From the NCBI GenBank assembly GCA_029555205.1, contig JAKPTB010000009.1:1-54445 (forward strand): a stretch of 54,445 bases of DNA. The letters are read 5' to 3'. The notes beneath the pieces were generated by a model that saw only the letters and a program-made list of their open reading frames with translations, had not been told where the DNA came from and ran no database searches. The position numbers and the translations under genes are program-made. This document shows, piece after piece, positions 43,336 to 54,445 of the stretch; the first letter of the stretch is position 1, and every line of letters starts with the position of its first letter. This stretch comes from Bacillota bacterium (GTDB lineage: Bacteria; Bacillota; Desulfotomaculia; Desulfotomaculales; Pelotomaculaceae).

Positions 43336-44688
43336 TTGATTAGAAGTGATTTAATGGAGTCTTGGGAAGAAGCCCTCCGTCAGCTAGAAAAAAAAATAAG
43401 CAAACATTCCTATGATACCTGGTTTAAATCACTAAAACCCCTGGGATTTGACGAGAATAAAATCATCATCGAGGTTCCCAATCATTTTTCCCGGGGTTGG
43501 CTCAATGACCGTTATGCGCCGGTTATTAAAGATGCCTTAATAAATGTCCTCAAACAAGATGTCGAGGTACAATTCCTGCTATCCAGTGAAATCCGAAGCA
43601 TCACACCCCAATCATCAAAAAAAGACAGGGAAAAGGTATCCCAATTTACTAGTATTTCCCATTTAAACAGTAAATATACCTTTGACTCCTTTGTTGTAGG
43701 AAACAGTAACCGCTTTGCCCATGCCGCCTGTCTTGCGGTTGCCGAATTACCCTCCAAGGCCTATAATCCTTTATTTATCTATGGGGGTGTCGGTCTGGGC
43801 AAAACCCACCTGATGCATGCCATAGGGCATTACACCCTGCAGCACAGTGCTGGAATAAAAGTAAACTATGTTTCATCTGAAAAGTTTACCAACGAACTGA
43901 TTAACTCCATCCGTGACGATAAGGCAGTTGAATTTAGAAATAAGTACCGTAATATGGATATTCTGCTGGTTGACGACATCCAGTTTCTAGCCGGCAAGGA
44001 GCGAACCCAGGAAGAATTTTTCCATACTTTCAATACCCTTTACGAAGCCAATAAACAAATTATCATCTCCAGTGACCGTCCTCCCAAAGATATTCCCACC
44101 CTGGAGGACAGGCTCCGTTCCAGATTCGAATGGGGTTTAATTACAGATATCCAGCCGCCCGATCTGGAAACCAGAATTGCTATCTTAAGAAAAAAAGCAC
44201 AAGTTGAAAACCTTTACGTTCCTGACGATTGCCTTGTTTTTATTGCAACAAAAATTCAGTCCAACATTCGTGAACTGGAAGGAGCCCTGATCAGGGTTAT
44301 CGCCTTTTCTTCTTTAAACCGGACAGAGATAAACCAGGAAATGGTTGCGGAAGTCCTTAAGGACATGCTTCCTTCTGAAAAACCCAAACAGGTCACTGCT
44401 GAACTGATCCAGGAAATTGTTTCCGATTTTTTTAATATTCGTATAGAAGATTTCAAAGCCAAAAAAAGAACACGGAACGTTGCCTTTCCCCGCCAGATTG
44501 CCATGTACCTGACCAGGGAATTGACTGACCTTTCCCTGCCTAAAATTGGCGAGTCATTTGGAGGAAGAGACCATACCACAGTGATCCACGCCTGTGAAAA
44601 AATCAACGATGAACTTCAGAAAGATCTGGACCTCCAGGATAAGATCAAATTAATAATTGAGAAAATAGAAAAATTAACAAGCCTGTGA
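43336..44688 (+). CDS. dnaA: Chromosomal replication initiator DnaA
   Basis: A 450-residue initiator ATPase. Domain I (about 1-90, [20 protein letters not shown]), a short linker, an AAA+ domain with Walker [17 protein letters not shown] and Walker [15 protein letters not shown], and the C-terminal DNA-binding domain with the signature [18 protein letters not shown] 43336 follows GGAGG by seven bases after the leading G, so I prefer it over ATG 43354 or GTG/ATG positions further up. Confidence 0.98.
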   Translation: MIRSDLMESWEEALRQLEKKISKHSYDTWFKSLKPLGFDENKIIIEVPNHFSRGWLNDRYAPVIKDALINVLKQDVEVQFLLSSEIRSITPQSSKKDREKVSQFTSISHLNSKYTFDSFVVGNSNRFAHAACLAVAELPSKAYNPLFIYGGVGLGKTHLMHAIGHYTLQHSAGIKVNYVSSEKFTNELINSIRDDKAVEFRNKYRNMDILLVDDIQFLAGKERTQEEFFHTFNTLYEANKQIIISSDRPPKDIPTLEDRLRSRFEWGLITDIQPPDLETRIAILRKKAQVENLYVPDDCLVFIATKIQSNIRELEGALIRVIAFSSLNRTEINQEMVAEVLKDMLPSEKPKQVTAELIQEIVSDFFNIRIEDFKAKKRTRNVAFPRQIAMYLTRELTDLSLPKIGESFGGRDHTTVIHACEKINDELQKDLDLQDKIKLIIEKIEKLTSL

Positions 44689-44909
44689 ATCTATTGTCAC
44701 CAAACCTGTTGATTTACTGAAATTGACTTCCGGTCAAATTTTTTTTTAAGTGCATTTATCTTGCTTCTACCAACAGGCCTCATTTTTACGGCCGCCTGGC
44801 CCCGGAAGAGTTTTTCACATAATCACAGGCACTACTACTACTGTTAAGTTATATTTAATGATCTAAATAATAAAATATATTTTCCGGATAAGTGAGAGAG
44901 ATTAATAAC

Positions 44910-46016
44910 ATGAAGATCTTAACCCGTAAAGAAATCCTCAATAACGCCATCCAGTTGGTGCAGAGGGCTGTTTCAATTAAAAATCCCCTGCCTATTCTGG
45001 CGGGTATTAAATTCGAAACCCGGGAAAACCAGGTCCTTCTCACAGCCACAGATCTGGATATTGGAATTCGATGCTCCTTTCCGGCAGAAGTAATCATGCA
45101 GGGTACAACCGTTCTCCCTGCCAGGTATATTTGCGAACTGGTCAAAAAGCTTCCCGATTTACCTGTTATTATTGAATCAGATCCCGCATCCGGGAGTGCA
45201 ACGGTCCAGTACGGGCAATCCGAAACCAGAATCAATGGTTATCCGCCGGAAGAATTTCCTGAACTTCCTCTGCCCGAAGGTATCTATAATTTCACCCTGC
45301 CGGGGGAATTATTAAAAGAAATTATCAGGCAAGTTATTTTTGCAACTGGCACTGATGAAAACCGTCCTGTATTTATGGGTGTGCTATTTGAAATAAACGG
45401 CAACGAACTGCAGGTTGTAGCCACAGATACCTACCGTCTGGCCTGGCGCAGGGTAATTCTTGAAAATTGTGGGGAAACGGCTATAAATTTAATCATTCCT
45501 GGCAAAACTCTTAATGAATTATCCAGAATTATCGGCAGTAATGAGCAAATAGAGGTTACAGTTACTAAAAATCAAATCCTCTTTGTATACGGCAATGTAT
45601 GGCTGATCTCCCGCCTGATCGAGGGAAGTTTTCCAAAATACAAGCAGGTTATTCCCCAGAACCATATTTTAAGAGCCCGCCTTAAAACAAGGGAATTGCT
45701 TGATGCCACTGAAAGGGCATCTCTTCTGGCCCGGGAAAAATCACCGGTAATTAAGCTCACCATCGGTGAGAATAAACTTGTTGTATCTGCCTATTCGGAA
45801 GCCGGAAGGGTACATGAGGAACTGGACGTTTACCAGGAGGGCGAAGCTCTCCAGATTGCCTTTAATGCCCACTACCTCGGTGATGTCTTGAAGGTAATCG
45901 GCTCAGAAGAAATTATCATCGAATTAACAGGGCCCTTAAGTCCGGGAATTATCAAACCGGTCGGGGATAATGAATATCTTTCGTTACTTTTACCGGTGCG
46001 GTTGCGTGAGGAGTGA
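44910..46016 (+). CDS. dnaN: DNA polymerase III sliding clamp (beta subunit)
   Basis: A 368-residue beta clamp that tethers replicative polymerase to DNA. Family features: ILTRKEILNNAIQLVQRAV at the start, ATDLDIGIRC, ATDTYRLAWRR, and the C-terminal LLPVRLR. ATG 44910; an in-frame GTG/TTG upstream is not conserved. The gap from dnaA is 221 bases. The last bases overlap the start region of the S4 protein gene. Confidence 0.97.
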   Translation: MKILTRKEILNNAIQLVQRAVSIKNPLPILAGIKFETRENQVLLTATDLDIGIRCSFPAEVIMQGTTVLPARYICELVKKLPDLPVIIESDPASGSATVQYGQSETRINGYPPEEFPELPLPEGIYNFTLPGELLKEIIRQVIFATGTDENRPVFMGVLFEINGNELQVVATDTYRLAWRRVILENCGETAINLIIPGKTLNELSRIIGSNEQIEVTVTKNQILFVYGNVWLISRLIEGSFPKYKQVIPQNHILRARLKTRELLDATERASLLAREKSPVIKLTIGENKLVVSAYSEAGRVHEELDVYQEGEALQIAFNAHYLGDVLKVIGSEEIIIELTGPLSPGIIKPVGDNEYLSLLLPVRLREE

Positions 46017-46018
46017 GC

Positions 46019-46306
46019 ATGATAACCAGGCGGGTCAAGGTGGAAAGGGAAATCAGGTTAGACCGGTTTATGAAGTGGGCAGGTGCTGTTTCTACAGGGG
46101 GCCAGGCCAAAACGATAATTCAAGAGGGTCTGGTGAAGGTTAACGGCAAGATTGAAAACAGAAGGGGAAGGATCCTCCGGAACGGGGACAGGGTTAAGGT
46201 GGGAGAGGATGATTTTTTAGTGGTTTGTGGTGAGGAGTGTTCAACACTTGTACCTGAAAAGCCTGGAACTGATCAACTTCCGGAATTACGTCCGTCAAAT
46301 AATTGA
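46019..46306 (+). CDS. yaaA: S4-domain RNA-binding protein YaaA
   Basis: A 95-residue protein with one S4 domain (RLDRFMKWAGAVSTGGQAKT, IIQEGLVKVNGKIENRRGR, LRNGDRVKVGEDDF). It is the YaaA/RlbA-type protein always found between dnaN and recF in Firmicutes, probably acting on ribosome or RNA. ATG 46019 follows GAGGAG. The last 20 residues overlap recF in another frame. Confidence 0.95.
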   Translation: MITRRVKVEREIRLDRFMKWAGAVSTGGQAKTIIQEGLVKVNGKIENRRGRILRNGDRVKVGEDDFLVVCGEECSTLVPEKPGTDQLPELRPSNN

Positions 46307-47354
46307 ACCCTGCCCCTATTTCAATATCCTGATCGGGCAAAACGCCCAGGGAAAGACCAATCTTCTTGAATCAATATACCTGGCCTGTACCGGAAAATCT
46401 TTTCGTACTTCCAGGGAACGTGAGGCAATCAACTGGTCCAGCGAGTTTTCCACAATCCACTGCCTTCTGGAAACTGAAACCCGTGAGCTAAAAATAAAAC
46501 TCCAGCTTTACCCGGGACAAAAAAAGTTTTTAGTAAACGAGAATACTGTACATGGGTATCCTCTGGGCTGGCCCGGAGTTGTTTTATTTACACCTGATGA
46601 TCTTCTTCTGATCAAGGGTCCTCCCCAGGAAAGGCGGCGGTTTTTGGACTACGAACTGGGTCTTTTTCAACCGCACTACAACCATTACCTCTCCCGCTAT
46701 AACAGAGTCGTTTCTCAACGGAACAACCTTCTCCGTGAAATCAGGGAAAAGCGGACTAAAAACAATACCCTTCAGGCCTGGAACGAACAACTTGGACGTT
46801 ACGGGGCAAAGGTATTACTTTTTAGACTGGAATTACTAAAAAAATTCAGCCCCCAGCTGAGGCAACTGCATCTTCAGTTGACCACCGGACGTGAAAACCT
46901 TGAGCTTAGATATCACTCCTCTTTTAAAGCTACAAACATGTGTTCTGAAGAGGAGTTATTTAATCAATATTTAGAAGCTTTGAATGCTGTTCAAGAAGAA
47001 GAAATAGCCCGGGCTCAAACCTTAATCGGACCTCACCGGGATGATCTCTCTTTTTTTTTAAACGGCGTTGATGCAAAAACTTATGGTTCCCAGGGGCAGC
47101 AGAGGACGATCATCCTGACTTTGAAAATAGCCCAGATCCTACAGTGGAAAAATGATGTTAATGAATATCCCGTCCTGCTCCTTGATGACGTACTGCAGGA
47201 ACTGGACCAGATTCGCCGGCAGGCCTTATTAAATTATGTGACTGGTAACGTCCAGGTATTTTTAACCTCTACCAGCAGTGAAAACCTCAAACTGGGAGCC
47301 GGTGCTAATAAAATTCTGTATAATGTAGTAAGCGGCAAGATAACTAAAGCTTAG
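46248..47354 (+). CDS. recF: DNA replication and repair protein RecF
   Basis: A 368-residue SMC-like ATPase that helps load RecA at gaps. It has LYLKSLELINFRNYVRQI, Walker A IGQNAQGKTNLLESIYLACT, the signature GSQGQQRTIILTLKIA and Walker B PVLLLDDVLQELD. TTG 46248 follows GAGGAG at about ten bases and gives the family start MYLKSLELINFRNY; the frame is open from 46227. It overlaps yaaA by 59 bases, a common tight arrangement. Confidence 0.97.
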   Translation: MYLKSLELINFRNYVRQIIEPCPYFNILIGQNAQGKTNLLESIYLACTGKSFRTSREREAINWSSEFSTIHCLLETETRELKIKLQLYPGQKKFLVNENTVHGYPLGWPGVVLFTPDDLLLIKGPPQERRRFLDYELGLFQPHYNHYLSRYNRVVSQRNNLLREIREKRTKNNTLQAWNEQLGRYGAKVLLFRLELLKKFSPQLRQLHLQLTTGRENLELRYHSSFKATNMCSEEELFNQYLEALNAVQEEEIARAQTLIGPHRDDLSFFLNGVDAKTYGSQGQQRTIILTLKIAQILQWKNDVNEYPVLLLDDVLQELDQIRRQALLNYVTGNVQVFLTSTSSENLKLGAGANKILYNVVSGKITKA

Positions 47355-47399
47355 TAAGCTACATGAATAATTTTTCTCAAGAAAGGAACGGTGATTTAA

Positions 47400-47648
47400 G
47401 TGTTTCTGCATCTTGGAGGGGACGTTGTAGTTTCTAAAAAGGACGTAATCATGATTCTGGATACTCAGACCCTCACTTCTCCTGCTACCCGTGAATTTAT
47501 TGAAATTGCCGGGGATGAGGGTTTTATTAAAAATATTTCCGGTGGTAAAGAAAAGTCCTATGTGGTGACAACCAGAGAAATTTATATTTCGCCTATTTCC
47601 TGTAAAACTTTACAAAAAAGAGCTGGATCTATTAAATATTTAAAATAA
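47400..47648 (+). CDS. remB: Extracellular-matrix regulator RemB (YaaB, DUF370)
   Basis: An 82-residue DNA-binding-like protein of the RemA/RemB (DUF370) group: FLHLGGDVVVSKKDVIMILD, and TTREIYISPISCKTLQKRAG. In B. subtilis it sits between recF and gyrB and affects biofilm matrix genes. GTG start at 47400 behind GAAAGGA. Confidence 0.95.
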   Translation: MFLHLGGDVVVSKKDVIMILDTQTLTSPATREFIEIAGDEGFIKNISGGKEKSYVVTTREIYISPISCKTLQKRAGSIKYLK

Positions 47649-47687
47649 ACTGATTTTCTACACCAGGCTTATCCGGCCAGGTAAAAA

Positions 47688-47716
47688 TTGAGAATAGATC
47701 ATTTTTGTGATAAAAT
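47688..47716 (+). promoter_or_regulatory. Promoter of gyrB
   Basis: TTGAGA (47688-47693), 17 bases, TAAAAT (47711-47716). It lies about 48 bases before the gyrB start. Confidence 0.65.
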
Positions 47717-47748
47717 TATAATTTAAGAATGTTAAGAGAATCCAGTAA

Positions 47749-49677
<1,929 letters not shown>

Positions 49678-49846
49678 TAAAGTTCAGGAGAATTAAACAA
49701 AACAAATATATTCAAATTTTACATTTATTAGTAAACTATAGATTTAAGGAGCTTTTTAAAGCTTTTTAAATCTATTTTATTTTTTTAAAGGAATACAGGA
49801 CTTGCCCTGGTATGGTAGTATAAAAAGCAAAAAGAGGTGGGAAAAA

Positions 49847-50518
49847 TTGTCAAAAGTAACTACTTTAAAAAGAGCGGTTGCCGAGCAAAAGTCTGCTGAA
49901 ACCAGTAAGAACAGCCGCCTACCAAATATAGAAATACCCGCTGCAATTATGCAAGCGGTTCAGAAGTATATAAAAGACAGATCCTGCTCAATGACTCAGT
50001 TTTGGAAAGAGGCAGCCAGCCTGCGCCTTCAGACGGAGGACATGCATTCAGCAAGGGAGGAACTGGACAGAATTCTTGGCCAGATTGCCTATGCGGAGAA
50101 AAAGCTAAAGGATTTAGAAGAAAAGGAACAGGAAATTCATACCAGGGAATTAAGAATTAAGGAAATGGAACTGAACCAGGAGGTTATGTACGAAGAAAAA
50201 ATGCAGCAATTAATTCAAAGGGAAAGGGAGCAGGAAGAGGAATACAGGAAAAAGATGACGGAATTTCAGGAGATGGTCCAAAAACAGGAGGAAGAATACC
50301 ATTTACGCCTTGGGGATATTGAGTCCCGGCTCAAGGAAAAAAGCGCGGAGTCCCGCCCTGGTTATGAGGAAGCCTATCTGGAAAAGGAAAAGGAATTATT
50401 CAGGCGTGAAGCCGAGATTAAGGTAAGGGAGGAAATTGCCCTGGAAAAAGAAAAATTCTGGTCCACCATGTATGATGCGGTGGTAAAGCTGACCAGGATT
50501 TGTGAAGCAGTTAAATAA
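49847..50518 (+). CDS. Coiled-coil protein of unknown function
   Basis: A 223-residue, highly charged protein. The first 60 residues may fold into a small domain (LPNIEIPAAIMQAVQKYIKD, FWKEAASLRLQTEDM). From about residue 65 to 200 it is a long coiled coil (Glu/Lys/Gln-rich, for example LIQREREQEEEYRKKMTEF). The end, WSTMYDAVVKLTRICEAVK, is less charged. TTG 49847 follows AGAGGTGG; the frame is open from 49802. I recognise no family. The gyrB-gyrA location may be lineage-specific. Confidence 0.72.
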   Translation: MSKVTTLKRAVAEQKSAETSKNSRLPNIEIPAAIMQAVQKYIKDRSCSMTQFWKEAASLRLQTEDMHSAREELDRILGQIAYAEKKLKDLEEKEQEIHTRELRIKEMELNQEVMYEEKMQQLIQREREQEEEYRKKMTEFQEMVQKQEEEYHLRLGDIESRLKEKSAESRPGYEEAYLEKEKELFRREAEIKVREEIALEKEKFWSTMYDAVVKLTRICEAVK

Positions 50519-50900
50519 GAATATCCGATTCAGATCCAATTATATGCTTTGTGCCAGGAAACGCACCCCGGGCGTTTCCCAACCGGCCGGAGCGGTTGAA
50601 CTGGGACTAGATTTATTTCAAGCGGGCTGGCCCGGGTCCGGTGAGAGTTAATAATTCACCGGGGCGCAAGGCGAAGTATAGCAAAAAGTGAAAGGAGGTT
50701 TTTTAAAAAAGGAGTTAAAAACTTGTTAAAAGTAGAGCGTCCTGGCAAATAACAGGTTGTGAAAAATATCAAATAAAGCAGGTGAGGCGTTGTCCCCTGC
50801 TTGTTAAGAAAATGAGAACATCTCTCCACCGGCCAACGCCCACGGCCATAAGCTGCGCGCATAAACAAAAGGAGGCAGGAATTGCCGGGAAGTGATCGGA
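50519..50900 (+). other. Intergenic stretch with short SD-preceded mini-ORFs
   Basis: No full gene is seen. A GGAAACGC/GCGTTTCC hairpin (50556-50579) without a T-tail lies near the start. Several very short frames follow ribosome-binding-like sequences: TTG 50723 (nine residues), TTG 50790 area (five residues) and TTG 50882 (ten residues, behind AAAGGAGG). Such frames can arise by chance; none has support as a protein. Confidence 0.35.
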
Positions 50901-50930
50901 ATGAAAATAATTAAACCGGGAGGGCAGGGC

Positions 50931-51224
50931 ATGAGAGTTATCACAAACTACAGACCGGCAAAGGGTCAAAGAATCAAGTCGTTCTTGATGACTCTGGTCT
51001 TGCTGGCCGTAACCTTTCTTGCCGGGGCCGTAACGCAGAATACAGCCCACTTCCTGCAAGATTTGGCGGCGGCAGTGCCTGTTGCCCTGGACGGAATGAA
51101 AACATTCCTGCGGGAAAGGCTTATTTTTAAGGTTAACGCATTGGCCGGACAGTTAAAATGGACTGCAGTGATCTCCCTTTCAATTTTATTTAATGCCCTG
51201 TCCCACCGGGCCAGGAGTCCTTAA
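50931..51224 (+). CDS. Small membrane protein, function unknown
   Basis: A 97-residue protein with two hydrophobic segments (FLMTLVLLAVTFLAGAV and WTAVISLSILFNALS) separated by an amphipathic stretch (AAAVPVALDGMKTFLRERL). The N-terminus is basic (RPAKGQRIKSF), so it should start inside. ATG 50931 follows GGGAGGGCAGGG; an in-frame ATG at 50901 is possible. I do not recognise a family. It is followed closely by another small ORF. Confidence 0.6.
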   Translation: MRVITNYRPAKGQRIKSFLMTLVLLAVTFLAGAVTQNTAHFLQDLAAAVPVALDGMKTFLRERLIFKVNALAGQLKWTAVISLSILFNALSHRARSP

Positions 51225-51250
51225 AAAGAACTGTTGAGGAGGGGGCTTAA

Positions 51251-51391
51251 TTGGGAGACACAAAAATAATAGTCGTTTCCCGGCATTGGCCAAAGACGCT
51301 CCTGCAAAAATTTCAGCAGGAAATTGGGCTCAGACCTAAGAAGGCCGGCCGCAGATTCCGTCCATTTTCTAACTTAGTAAAAAAGAGATAA
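51251..51391 (+). CDS. Small basic protein, 46 residues, function unknown
   Basis: A short frame starting TTG 51251 behind GAGGAGGGGG: MGDTKIIVVSRHWPKTLLQK, then FQQEIGLRPKKAGRRFRPF, ending NLVKKR. It is 26 bases after the small membrane-protein gene, on the same strand, and has a very strong ribosome-binding site. The basic C-terminal half could bind nucleic acid or membranes. No known family. It is below usual gene-caller limits. Confidence 0.5.
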   Translation: MGDTKIIVVSRHWPKTLLQKFQQEIGLRPKKAGRRFRPFSNLVKKR

Positions 51392-51590
51392 TAAAAACCT
51401 ACAGGAACAGGGTGATCCATTTGCTTGCATTAACCCCCGGCCCTGGTGGCGTGAGGGGGATCAAACAAAAATCAGCAAGGCAGTGATAAGGCATTATTTT
51501 ACCGGGATATAGTAAATATTCCCAGCGGGTTCAATCCTCTTTGACAGGCCTTTCTGCCGGATGATTAAAAATTGAATAGTTGCGCTTTGG

Positions 51591-51616
51591 AGCGGGAATT
51601 AAGCCCGCTCTTTTAA
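51591..51616 (+). terminator. Terminator upstream of gyrA
   Basis: AGCGGG and CCCGCT pair around GAATTAAG-like loop, then CTTTTAAT. It ends the upstream small-gene transcript, about 90 bases before gyrA. The 200 bases between it and the 46-residue ORF show nothing else. Confidence 0.82.
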
Positions 51617-51641
51617 TCCAAAAGGAGATGATTGGCTAAAA

Positions 51642-51670
51642 TTGCTTTTGACAGTTTATTCTGGTATAAT
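51642..51670 (+). promoter_or_regulatory. Promoter of gyrA
   Basis: TTGCTT (51642-51647), 17 bases, TATAAT (51665-51670). A consensus TTGACA at 51648 is only 11 bases from the -10 and so does not form a standard pair with it. Confidence 0.65.
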
Positions 51671-51704
51671 TCCATCGGAATAAATTTAGGTAGAGGTGAC
51701 CTTT

Positions 51705-54131
51705 TTGCCGTCTTCAAAAGGTAAAGTTATCCCTATAAATATTAACGATGAAATGAAACATTCCTACCTGGACTATGCTATGAGCGTAATTGTCGGGCGG
51801 GCCTTGCCGGATGTCAGGGACGGGTTGAAACCAGTCCACAGGCGCATCCTTTACGCCATGAACACTCTCGGTCTGACGCCGGATAAATCCCATCGCAAGT
51901 CCGCTTACATTGTCGGCGAGGTCCTGGCAAAGTATCACCCCCACGGAGATGTGGCCGTTTATGACGCCCTGGTCCGGATGGCGCAGGACTTTGCCTGTCG
52001 TTACCCCCTGGTGGATGGTCACGGTAACTTCGGTTCAGTGGATGGCGACTCCGCAGCAGCCATGCGTTATACTGAAGCCCGTTTGGCCAGGATCTCCCTG
52101 GAAATGCTGTCTGATATCGATAAGAATACCGTTGACTTTATACCCAATTATGATGAAAAAACTGAGGAACCAACAGTTTTACCTGCCAGAATCCCGAATT
52201 TGCTGATTAATGGTTCGGCCGGCATTGCCGTGGGCATGGCTACCAACATACCGCCCCATAATTTAGGGGAGGTTATTGATGGGGTCATTATGCTCATAGA
52301 CAATCCTGATGCGGATATCAAGGAATTGATGAGTGTGATCAAGGGCCCTGACTTTCCCACCGCCGGCCTGATTATGGGCAGGGAGGGTATTTGGAACGCC
52401 TACCGTACCGGGAGGGGAAGCATTATTATGCGCGCCCGGGCCAAGATTGAACCAATTGGCGGGGGCAAACACAGTATTGTTGTCACTGAGATACCCTACC
52501 AGGTTAACAAAGCCAGGCTCATTGAAAAGATCGCAGAACTGGTCAAGGAGAAAAAACTGGAAGGGATCAGCGATCTCCGGGACGAATCGGACCGGAGCGG
52601 TATGAGCATTTATATTGAACTAAAGAGGGACGCCAACCCCCAGGTTGTTCTGAACCAGCTATACAAACACACCCAGTTGCAGGATACATTCGGAGTGATC
52701 ATGCTGGCGCTGGTGGATGGTGAACCCCGGGTTCTGAATTTAAAGCAGGTCCTCTTTTACTACCTGGAACATCAGAAGGACGTAATTGTCAGGCGTACCC
52801 GCTATGAACTGAACAAGGCGGAAGCCAGGGCACACATCGTGGAAGGACTGCGCATTGCCCTGACCTACCTGGATGAAGTGATTAAAACAATCCGGGCCTC
52901 ACAGACCACGGATATCGCCAAAAAAGCATTAATAGAAAAGTTTACCCTTTCGGAAAAACAGGCCGAGGCTATAGTTGAGATGCGCCTGCGTCAATTGACC
53001 GGGTTGGAAAGGGAAAAACTTGAGCAGGAATATAAAGAACTTGTGGAAAAAATCGCCTATCTGCGCTCGGTCCTTGAAGACGACCGGAAAGTCCTCGGCA
53101 TTATTAAGGAAGAGCTTACTGCTGTCAGGAAAAAGTATGCCGATGACCGGCGCACGGTAATTACAAACGAGGATGTTAATTTCGAAGCTGAGGATTTAAT
53201 TCCGGAAGAAGACGTTGTTATTACCATCACCAACCAGGGTTATATCAAGAGAATCCCCCTGGATACCTACCGCAGTCAGCGCAGGGGCGGGCGTGGTGTT
53301 ACGGCCATGGGCACCAAAACGGAGGACTTTGTTCGCCATCTCTTTATTACAACAACTCACCATTTCTTTTTATTTTTTACCAATCAGGGAAAGGTTTACC
53401 GCTTGAAAGTACACGAGATTCCCGAAGCCGGACGCCAGGCCAGGGGTACGGCTGCCGTAAACCTTCTCTTCATCGGGAACGAAGAAAAAATAACCACTGT
53501 TATACCGGTCCGGGACTTCGATACCAGCCAATATCTTTTCATGACAACCCGCAGCGGCATGGTTAAAAAAACACCATTAAGTGAATACAATACCTCCCGC
53601 AGGGACGGAATCATTGCCATTTCCCTGAAAGAAGGGGACCAATTGGTGAGCGTCGAGTTGACCAGTGGAAAGGAAGAAATTGTCTTAGCAACTAGGAATG
53701 GCAAGGCTATCCGCTTTTTGGAAGAGGAAGTGCGCCCGATGGGACGGGCAGCACGGGGCGTGAGAGGAATCACCCTGGCTGCAGAAGACGAGGTTATCGG
53801 CATGCAAACCGTTCGTCCGGATGCTTATTTGCTTGCTGTTACAGCCAACGGCTTCGGCAAGCGCACCAATCTTTCCGAATACCGCCTGCAGAGCAGGGGC
53901 GGTAAAGGCATTATAAATATTAAGACCTCGGAGAGGAACGGCCCGGTAGTGGCAGTGGAAGTTATTAAAAATAATGAAGAAGTTATGATTATCAGTGCCG
54001 AGGGTATAATTATCCGGTTAAAAGCAGAAGATATATCAAATATTGGCCGTTCTACCCAGGGCGTGACCCTGATGCGGCTTGATCCGGGAGATAATGTCGT
54101 AGCCGTGGCGAAAGTAGATACCGATGAATAA
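51705..54131 (+). CDS. gyrA: DNA gyrase subunit A
   Basis: An 808-residue breakage-reunion subunit of gyrase. N-terminal [20 protein letters not shown], the catalytic tyrosine Tyr122 in [10 protein letters not shown], and the C-terminal beta-pinwheel with the GyrA-box [15 protein letters not shown], which marks gyrase rather than topoisomerase IV. The pinwheel strands repeat (for example [20 protein letters not shown]). TTG 51705 follows GAGGTGA; the frame is open from 51696. Confidence 0.98.
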   Translation: MPSSKGKVIPININDEMKHSYLDYAMSVIVGRALPDVRDGLKPVHRRILYAMNTLGLTPDKSHRKSAYIVGEVLAKYHPHGDVAVYDALVRMAQDFACRYPLVDGHGNFGSVDGDSAAAMRYTEARLARISLEMLSDIDKNTVDFIPNYDEKTEEPTVLPARIPNLLINGSAGIAVGMATNIPPHNLGEVIDGVIMLIDNPDADIKELMSVIKGPDFPTAGLIMGREGIWNAYRTGRGSIIMRARAKIEPIGGGKHSIVVTEIPYQVNKARLIEKIAELVKEKKLEGISDLRDESDRSGMSIYIELKRDANPQVVLNQLYKHTQLQDTFGVIMLALVDGEPRVLNLKQVLFYYLEHQKDVIVRRTRYELNKAEARAHIVEGLRIALTYLDEVIKTIRASQTTDIAKKALIEKFTLSEKQAEAIVEMRLRQLTGLEREKLEQEYKELVEKIAYLRSVLEDDRKVLGIIKEELTAVRKKYADDRRTVITNEDVNFEAEDLIPEEDVVITITNQGYIKRIPLDTYRSQRRGGRGVTAMGTKTEDFVRHLFITTTHHFFLFFTNQGKVYRLKVHEIPEAGRQARGTAAVNLLFIGNEEKITTVIPVRDFDTSQYLFMTTRSGMVKKTPLSEYNTSRRDGIIAISLKEGDQLVSVELTSGKEEIVLATRNGKAIRFLEEEVRPMGRAARGVRGITLAAEDEVIGMQTVRPDAYLLAVTANGFGKRTNLSEYRLQSRGGKGIINIKTSERNGPVVAVEVIKNNEEVMIISAEGIIIRLKAEDISNIGRSTQGVTLMRLDPGDNVVAVAKVDTDE

Positions 54132-54185
54132 AATATAATTTATAACAATAGTAATAATAAAATGTAAAAAGTGTTTGGAGATGGC

Positions 54186-54214
54186 TTGACATAGATCAAG
54201 CCCTGTGCTAAATT
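54186..54214 (+). promoter_or_regulatory. rRNA-operon-like promoter P1
   Basis: TTGACA (54186-54191), 17 bases, TAAATT (54209-54214). It lies between gyrA and the right edge. rRNA operons commonly follow gyrA in Firmicutes. Confidence 0.72.
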
Positions 54215-54315
54215 TAATATTGTGCCGCCCGGTAACAGCTACTTGCCCGCCGGGCGCACTGGCCGCAAAGTCCAAGACACTGCTTGAAGGCGGCAACAAA
54301 GCCAGAAAGTACTAC

Positions 54316-54345
54316 TTGACGTTAAAGCAACAAAGATGATAAGAT
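54316..54345 (+). promoter_or_regulatory. rRNA-operon-like promoter P2 and leader
   Basis: TTGACG (54316-54321), 18 bases, TAAGAT (54340-54345). The sequence after it holds GGTCTTTGAAAACTAAACAG (54389-54408), which resembles leader sequences before 16S rRNA in Firmicutes. The 16S gene itself would begin beyond the window. A TAGTTGG tandem repeat lies at the very end. Confidence 0.6.
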
Positions 54346-54445
54346 AACAAATGTCGCGCCGGAAGGCGCCGGCAAACAAGAATCACGGTCTTTGAAAACT
54401 AAACAGTGGATGGATGTAATTTTGGTAGTTGGTAGTTGGTCGTTG

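Noticed and set aside
51648-51670. TTGACA as the -35 of gyrA
   Set aside because: Only 11 bases from TATAAT; TTGCTT six bases upstream gives the proper 17-base spacing.
54401-54445. Short tandem repeat TAGTTGG at the right edge, considered as a CRISPR or other array
   Set aside because: Only two or three imperfect units and no spacers; no CRISPR array or cas gene was seen anywhere in the window.

Overview
The window comes from the chromosome of an anaerobic, endospore-forming Firmicute, most likely a Desulfotomaculum/Pelotomaculum-type member of the Peptococcaceae. Three things point there: sporulation and germination genes (ytrH, ytrI, sleB, ypeB, yyaC, LonC), a DsrC protein with the C-terminal C-X10-C arm typical of sulfite/sulfate metabolism, and a SCIFF peptide with its radical SAM maturase. 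The lineage is an inference from gene content and order, not from a search.

The replication origin lies at about 43.0-43.3 kb, between rpmH and dnaA. Left of it almost every gene is on the minus strand, and right of it on the plus strand, so genes point away from the origin. The right arm holds dnaA-dnaN-yaaA(S4)-recF-remB-gyrB, a coiled-coil protein, two small unrecognised proteins, gyrA, and at the window edge tandem promoters that look like the start of an rRNA operon. The near left arm has the usual rpmH-rnpA-yidD-yidC-jag-mnmE-mnmG-rsmG-soj-spo0J order.

Directly beyond spo0J is the most unusual stretch, 33.1-34.9 kb. The last part of spo0J and a pair of perfect parS sites are present twice, about 1.47 kb apart. 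Between the copies sit a decayed IS1634-like transposase end and an AT-rich WYL-type regulator gene. The second spo0J end is a pseudogene, but all four parS sites are intact.

Further left come larC-like, a phosphoribosyltransferase, ykuS, yyaC, a YkvI-type transporter, cvpA, an M18 aminopeptidase, a DUF951 protein, a starch-binding-module-like protein, the rpsF-ssb-rpsR operon, a MazG-like gene, yybS, rplI, lonC, dnaB, an FAD-dependent oxidoreductase, purA, three tRNAs (Lys, Glu, Gly), the SCIFF system, an M23 peptidase, a TPR protein, a gluzincin-type peptidase, murA-rlmH, two unrecognised membrane or lipoprotein-like genes, dsrC, sleB-ypeB, ytrH-ytrI, and a T-box-controlled Lrp regulator/aminotransferase operon that runs off the left edge.

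Start codons were assigned from Shine-Dalgarno spacing and family lengths. TTG starts are very common here. Two genes, sleB and soj, appear to start at ATT and ATC.
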